Positions 58,484 through 64,000 of a DNA stretch of 64,000 nucleotides are shown here, piece by piece. The notes beneath the pieces are model-generated. The model worked only from the letters and a program-made list of their open reading frames with translations. It had not been told where the DNA came from and ran no database searches. Source of the DNA: Daphnia pulex (lineage: Eukaryota; Arthropoda; Branchiopoda; Diplostraca; Daphniidae); assembly GCF_021134715.1 (NCBI RefSeq), contig NC_060026.1, positions 16,173,001 to 16,237,000 on the forward strand, read 5' to 3'. Within the stretch, counting starts at the first letter, position 1. Every line of letters begins with the position of its first letter. The translations under genes were made by a program, and so were the position numbers.

Positions 58484-60655
58484 TTAGGAAAGGCCGAGCC
58501 GAGCCAAAGTCATCCGCTTGCGGAGTCGAATCATTTCCCAATAGATATCGTCAACAGACGACTTGACTAGGCCCAGCTGGATGTACCGTAAGTAAGTGAG
58601 CATGTCACAAACGGCCGTGATCTGAAATGGAACAACAAAATAATTAAATCAATTTTCCTATTATCATCGATAAATTCACGACACTCACTCTGTTGCGACA
58701 CAAGGACGATATCGTGTGCCATTGGTCGTCGTCGCCCAACTTGATCCGGTAACGACACGGCCGTTGAGTATCCAATAGAGCGCACCTCCTATCAACAACA
58801 ACAACAACAACCAGGATTAAACTAATTTTAAAAAGTTTGAACAGGATCCGATCAATAACGTACGTGGATTGAGTGGCAAACTCCTCGATAAAGATGACAT
58901 TGTCCTGAACGGCCAGCCGGACCCTAGCGGCCAAATCCTTTTGAGGGAAATCCAGGCAACGGTCGGCATCCTCTTCGAAAAGTCTCTGCATCAGCGGACT
59001 GGATTCCTGTTCGAGACTGGGATTCTTGCGCCAATTTTCCAGCTCGTCGTAGAGGACGGGATCGACTTCGCAGCCGTCGTTGTCGGGAGTGCCCGCTAGA
59101 TGGCTGCCACCGTTGAGACAACAAGCGTCGGCTGCTGCCCCTGCCGGACGGACGGGATTCTCCGGACTCGACGACAAGGGACTGTTCAAATCCGCACCAC
59201 CCTGGATGTGGTGGTACTTCATGTCGCAGTCGGACGTTCCTCTTCGATGTCGGGTAAACATTTTCAATCCGCCACCGCCGCTGCTCTTGTTGCCAGCGAA
59301 TCCATTGCCCAGTGACGGTGGCGTGTTGTTGGTGTAGATGTTGCCGGAAGAGAGTGAGCTGGAGAGTTGCGGGTGAAGATGGGCGTTGGGCTGACTGGGC
59401 GTGGATGTCAGCACCAGAGTTTTGAGAGCCTCCACTTCGGCGCTCAGCACTTCCACCTGCATCCGGGCTTCCTTCAGGGCTTTTTCAGAGGCCGCTGCTT
59501 TGACGTTGGCCGCGTTCACCATCACGTGCGCCTCCTGGAATTTTTCACGAAAAGACGAAAAAGGTCAACAACACGACACAAACAACAACTTTTTCTAAAT
59601 CAACAACAACAAATTGACAAAAAAGAGGCAAAATGATTTCGGACCAACTCGATCCTGTTGGTGAATTGATCGATTTCAAATTCAAGATCTCGAATGCTCC
59701 TGGCGAATCCGCCGGCCATTTTCTCTCCTCCCTTCTTCTTTAAAAACAACCCAAACTGCACTGCACAACAACACACACACCCAAACAGTTGGAATGTAGT
59801 GGATAAGACTAGTTGGTCTAATCAACTGCGTGTCAACATTTAACTTGTTCACAAAAGGAAGGGATGGTGTAAACTGAAAAGAGAAAAAATTTCCTAAATT
59901 CTTATCGGGCGTGTGTGTGCGGCACACACACGACCGCCACCACCAACCATACACGACTCGACCAGAGATAAAACTGAGAGTGAGTCTCTCGTGTTTTTCT
60001 CATTTTGAAATGGAAAAATCGGGAGAAGAAGAGGAGGAGGAGTAGGATAGTCATGGCAACCACCAATGCGCATGCGCCATTGGTGGTTTTGGCCAGCCTC
60101 CGTTTAGTTGGTGTATACCTGAAAGAGACTGGCCGTCAGCTCTCTGACTTCGGCTTCGACGTCATCTCGGATCTGAGCCAAACGGCCGCATTCCGCCCGA
60201 CTCTGTTCCAGTTCTAAACGTGTTTTTTCCAGTCGCTGTTCCAGCTCGGCATCTCGTGCCAACTCGACCTACAAAAAAAATGAAATAACGACGACTAATT
60301 AGTTTCTTATCTCGACGTCACTGGACGATAAGGAAAAATCAATTCATTCAACATTCTTCTCATTAGGGGGGGGGGTAGAAATGTAGAAAATAATTACCGA
60401 ATGGTTGGCTATGATATTATTAGCCGTAGGCGACGAGCATTTGGAAAGTGGCGTGTAGATGGGCGATGTGTGTTGTTCTTCTTCTTCTTCGGCCGTCTGG
60501 ATGAGGCCGCCATTACTGCAAATGCTGGCGGCGCTGGCCGTAGAACTCGTGGAACTTTCACGGCTGTGACTTGGCACATGATGGCCAGTCACGACACCGA
60601 CGACCTCGCCGGATGGCATTGGCTCCGGTTGGGCCATTATGTCCGACAAGCCCAT
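58484..60655 (-). CDS. Rab guanine-nucleotide exchange factor, Rabin8/RAB3IP type (Sec2 domain)
   Basis: Activates Rab8-type GTPases in exocytosis and ciliary traffic. Coding exons 60655-60398, 60268-60119, 59534-58864, 58788-58689 and 58621-58484 give 438 residues. The N-terminal 86 residues are Ser/Glu-rich. The Sec2 coiled coil spans VELARDAELEQRLEKTRLEL to ECGRLAQIRDDVEAEVRELT, then EAHVMVNAANVKAAASEKAL and EARMQVEVLSAEVEALKTLV. The C-terminal region matches RAB3IP: CEVDPVLYDELENWRKNPSL, DRCLDFPQKDLAARVRLAV, RCALLDTQRPCRYRIKLGD and ITAVCDMLTYLRYIQLGL, ending RLRKRMTLARLGLS. A Gly/Ser/Asn-rich stretch interrupts the middle. A second possible first exon lies at 59719-59645. Confidence 0.92.
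59645..59719 (-). CDS. Possible alternative first coding exon of the RAB3IP-type gene
   Basis: ATG at 59719 opens 25 codons, MAGGFARSIRDLEFEIDQFT then NRIEL, ending at a GT donor (GTCC, weak) in phase 0. Joining it to the exon at 59534 keeps the frame and would give a shorter isoform lacking the first 136 residues but keeping much of the coiled coil. The Leu/Ile/Glu pattern suits a coiled coil. There is no protein match outside this gene to confirm it, so it is tentative. Confidence 0.45.
60056..60090. promoter_or_regulatory. Palindrome with NRF1-like core
   Basis: CCACCAATGCGCATGCGCC followed by ATTGGTGG is a near-perfect palindrome whose centre, TGCGCATGCGCC, matches the NRF1 (erect wing) site in 11 of 12 positions. 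It lies about 340 bases upstream of the possible internal first exon, in the intron of the full-length form. Confidence 0.45.
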
Positions 60656-62708
60656 TGTTTTCTATTTCTTCAAAAGAATCCTCGTTTGGCTAAAAATAAA
60701 TAAAGACGATAAATGTCGAAATAGTTTGTCAATTGACCGCTAGGTGGCGGTAAAAATAAATTTAACAATTCGACCGTGAGATGGCATGCAAATGTAAACA
60801 AGTCAAAAGGAAACGAAAACAATTGGGAAAGTAGCCGGAAAAGCCGCAAGCGGCCCACTTATTATTACTACTACTATTATATTATTGAGACCGGAGGACA
60901 AGCCTCCTCCCCTCTCTCTCTCGACTTTTAAAAAAACCAGCTCTCTCGAATGCAATGATACGCTCTTTTACTCCCCAACAAAAAAAAGTCTATACCAGTT
61001 TCCTGCTGCTGATTTCCCTTCGAGTTCAATGGAATGCCGAATCAGGTGTACACAAAATAATAGAAAGTTTTCTGTTCAACAAGAAATAAAAGTCGTTTTT
61101 TCTCTGTTGGAGAAAGCGACGAGGCGGATAAGTAGGTCCAGTTGGTACATACCCAGCAGAATAGTACGTCATCCACGCAAAAAAATACGGAGAATACACG
61201 AAATAAAAATGGTGGATTCGCCACAATGAGACCACCAACCCTTTCCAAGTTGAAAATGAGGAAAGGAGGGCGTCTTCTTCTTCATTGACCCACTCAAATT
61301 CTGGCCATCTTGATTTGGATGACATCAAGTAGTATAGATTAATGGCTAGTCGGCCTTGATTTTCCTCGAAGCGCGTGAATCTCAAGGACTGCACACACAG
61401 ATCGATAATTTAAACATTGACGTCCGTCCTTGGGAGTCCCGACACATGACGACACACATATAGCAGCCCGAGAAAGAAAAAGAAAAACTAAAAGGAGAAG
61501 ATGGATGCCAAAAGGATTTGGCACGGTCGCACCATCAGCTTTTTTATCTTGTATGGGTTGATTTTTTGGCGAAGGGTTTCAAGGCCTTCCTTTTGGGGCT
61601 GAGATAAAACGAAACCCACGAGCTGTTTCCGCCCATCTTTTCTACATGCACTTCTTTTAATTCCTCCGGGAAAAGTCAACGACCAGCAGAAAAGTCACGA
61701 CTCCCCTCCAGGCTATCGTGATGCAAAAAAAAAGATCATCTCTTGTAGTAGTAACATGATGACTTGTTTTGGACAGCAACAGTGATAATCTCCAACACCA
61801 TAAATTAGCTCCGTCTTGAACATAAATACTGAACCAGTTTCAACATTCTAGGCCAATCCGGTTAGCTACTGCAATAATATCTTAGATAGATATCGTTGAA
61901 AGAGTATATATCAAGACTCACCGAAATGCAATCAACTATACTCCCACAGTTGTTGTACGAAGGCAGAAAGGGGATGATCTCTTCCAGAATGGATGGTGTG
62001 AGTATCCTGGGACTGCAACTCGTACACTTCTCACCAAGACACCCAGCAACAATATATACTTTGAAGATGTTCCTATTGCCCTAAAAAATTGCCTCTTTTT
62101 TCCTTCTCCTGCTGATGGTCATGGACTAGTGAACGTTCTGATTATGTGGATAACACAGACCCACATGTGAATCTATGTCTCACAGCTGTCTGTCAAATTA
62201 CCACGACGAACCCTAGTCGGAAATGTACGACATCAACAATAAAGAACAAGACTGCAATCCCCGTACAACTAGACAAGACTGGTCACGAAAGTAAAGTAAA
62301 GGGATCACAGAGGAGATTCGCTGAGTTGAGCTGCCGTGATTAATTTGACAGGCGACCCCAGTGGGGAAAACACAACACACACACACGCAAGGATTCGTTC
62401 GAGACGGAGCGAAATTTCCTTCAACCTATAAGCTACGGCGTCACCTTGCAACTGCGCAGTCTCAAACCAGAGACCACCCCCCATTCCTTTACGTCATTTG
62501 TGGGGAAATCGGCCTTCCTCATTTCTCATCTAGTTGCACTCACCACCGATAGATGGCTAGCAGACGAAAACAGAAAAGAAATGTCACGAAATGCCAAGAA
62601 TGCCGGGCGCAACAAAACAAGATTTGTATTTCTTGACCCAACAATTTACAGAGAACTCTGCAGAAATCCGATTTAACGGAGCTCCGAGTGGCGGATCCAA
62701 ACTTGTTT
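60656..62708. other. Intergenic between RAB3IP 5' end and ABCE1 3' end
   Basis: About 2 kb with short open frames only. CT-rich and CA-rich runs are near 60910 and 62376. No repeat ends or gene recognised. Confidence 0.45.
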
Positions 62709-64000
62709 CTAATCTTCCAAGAAAAAGTAATTGCCCGATCTCTTCTGCTCCACGTCCTGTTTTCACCACACCAAAAGAACAAATTTGCATTTAGTTTAAG
62801 CCACACAATCCAGTTACTTGTGTACATCAAAAATAGAAAGAAAAAAACCCCAACCTTGACGGAGTTCTCCTTGTTGATTCGTGGCCGGTAGTTGTTGGGA
62901 TCTCGGCGGAACGTAATGGCCAACAGCTCGAGAAAGCGGTTCATGCCGGGCAGAAGAGCTTGAGGAGCGTTGGCTCTTGACTCGATTGAAGGTTGGCCCT
63001 CAAAAACGATGACGCGGTCAGCCAAATAAGTGGCCATGATGAAATCGTGCTCGACGACAAACGCCGTCTTCTTGGCGTGCAGAATAAATCTAGTCAACCG
63101 ACACCAATCCATTATTTTACATTTTATGACATTTACACGGATAAAACTGAAGGAATGAAAGTAACCTTTTAATAACTTTGGCTGCTACTAGACGCTGTTC
63201 GGAATCGAGATAGGCAGACGGCTCGTCGATGAGGTAAACATCGGCGGCTTTACCCAAACACAAGACGATGGCCAAACGCTGAAGTTCACCACCAGACAAA
63301 TTCTGAACCTCCTGGTCGATAATGTCTTCAATTCTCAACGGCTTCATCACGTCCGCCACGAACTTGAGAGAAAATTGAATCATTAATTTTAACTTTTTAG
63401 AAGGAAAACAAGGGGCTTCCAAATACCTGCGGATGGGTGTAGGCATCGCGAACTTTGTCGTGGAGTAGAACGCGGACGGTACTTTGCGATTTTGGGCTAA
63501 TCTTTTGCGGTTTGTAACTAATGTTGAGAGATGGAATTTCACCAGATCCAGCGTCCGGTGTCAGTGAACCAGCCATCAACCGAATCAGGGTTGTCTTGCC
63601 TATTGATTAGAATTTTAATTAAGAAATGAAACTTAAAATTACGGGTGAATAAAACGAACCTGTTCCATTTTCGCCGAGGAGGACGATAATTTCGGCGTCG
63701 GTAAAGGATCCAGTGTTGACGTTCAGTTTGAAATCGCCGAGTGTTTTGCTCATGTTTGGATATTCGTAATGATGAAGTCGCTTGACTTCTTCCTCGGTGG
63801 CCGATTCGGCCACACGGAAGACGAGCGATTCCTCGCGGAAACGCAAATTCTCCGTTGGCACGTAACCGTCGAGGAAAATGTTGATGCCTTCGCGGACCGA
63901 GAACGGGACCGTCACCACACCATAGACACCAGGAATTCCGTAGAGGCAGCAGATGAAATCGGACAAGTAGTCCAGAACCGACAAGTCGTGTTCGACGACG
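62709..64000 (-). CDS. ABCE1: ABCE1 / RNase L inhibitor (Rli1), 3' part; continues past the window
   Basis: Ribosome-recycling ATPase that splits post-termination ribosomes. The window holds the last five coding exons: 64000-63660 (open at the window end), 63599-63427, 63362-63166, 63089-62855 and 62756-62709. They cover the end of the first ATPase ([34 protein letters not shown]) and the whole second: Walker A GENGTGKTT, ABC signature NLSGGELQR, Walker [13 protein letters not shown] and the switch histidine VVEHD. The C-terminus ends [15 protein letters not shown], as in animals, on a 16-codon last exon found from its conserved sequence. The iron-sulfur N-terminus lies beyond 64000. Confidence 0.95.

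Noticed and set aside
62146-62343. Open frame upstream of ABCE1 3' end
   Set aside because: No motif, no splice support and Thr/Lys-rich low complexity; not reported as a gene.

Overview
The window reads as nuclear DNA of a branchiopod crustacean, most likely a Daphnia species (inference). The genes are compact and multi-exon, with many GT-AG introns of about 60-110 bases. The proteins look arthropod. There is a local array of fucosyltransferase paralogs and a scatter of small DNA-transposon derivatives. Exon joins were worked out by eye from frame continuity, splice dinucleotides and family conservation.

Region 1 (1-15.4 kb): six alpha-1,3-fucosyltransferase-like genes (GT10 family, here called A to F). 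All encode type II membrane proteins for the Golgi. A and F (minus strand) and D and E (plus) have two coding exons. B and C (plus) are a tandem pair with four coding exons and a different stem. The catalytic exons of A and F are almost identical over about 1 kb, while their membrane anchors differ. A small secreted-protein gene sits between E and F.

Region 2 (15.8-24 kb): a seven-exon gene with a possible SPATA22-like C-terminus, NDUFAF1 (complex I assembly), a FOXN2/3-type forkhead factor and DPH2 (diphthamide synthesis). NDUFAF1 and the forkhead gene are head to head.

Region 3 (24-39.4 kb): gene-poor and repeat-rich. It holds hairpins, a decayed set of unrecognised open frames (26.6-28.7 kb), a 465-base inverted-repeat element with a 4-base target duplication, a trypsin gene with a Thr-rich insertion inside the protease domain, a TTAA-flanked piggyBac-type MITE, a degenerate short-repeat cluster and a tRNA-like SINE head.

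Region 4 (39.5-50.4 kb): dense housekeeping genes: HAAO, an arrestin-domain protein, an F-box/WD40 protein, a mitochondrial-type HINT, mitochondrial ribosomal protein L30 and a LONRF-type RING/TPR/LON protein. HAAO with the arrestin gene, and HINT with L30, form head-to-head pairs with gaps near 320 bases.

Region 5 (50.4-64 kb): a 3.2-kb gene-free stretch with many TTAC(A/G)TAA motifs, a dead partial IP3-receptor copy lying next to a broken Hsp90 N-terminal fragment, an intact-looking gene encoding only the middle/C-terminal part of an Hsp90-family protein, a Rabin8/RAB3IP-type Rab GEF with a possible internal first exon, and the 3' part of ABCE1 running off the window end.

Most genes act independently in secretory glycosylation, mitochondrial function, translation and ubiquitin-linked turnover. 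The unusual content is the fucosyltransferase array with apparent gene conversion, the Hsp90-derived genes and fragments, and the trypsin with a mucin-like insertion.
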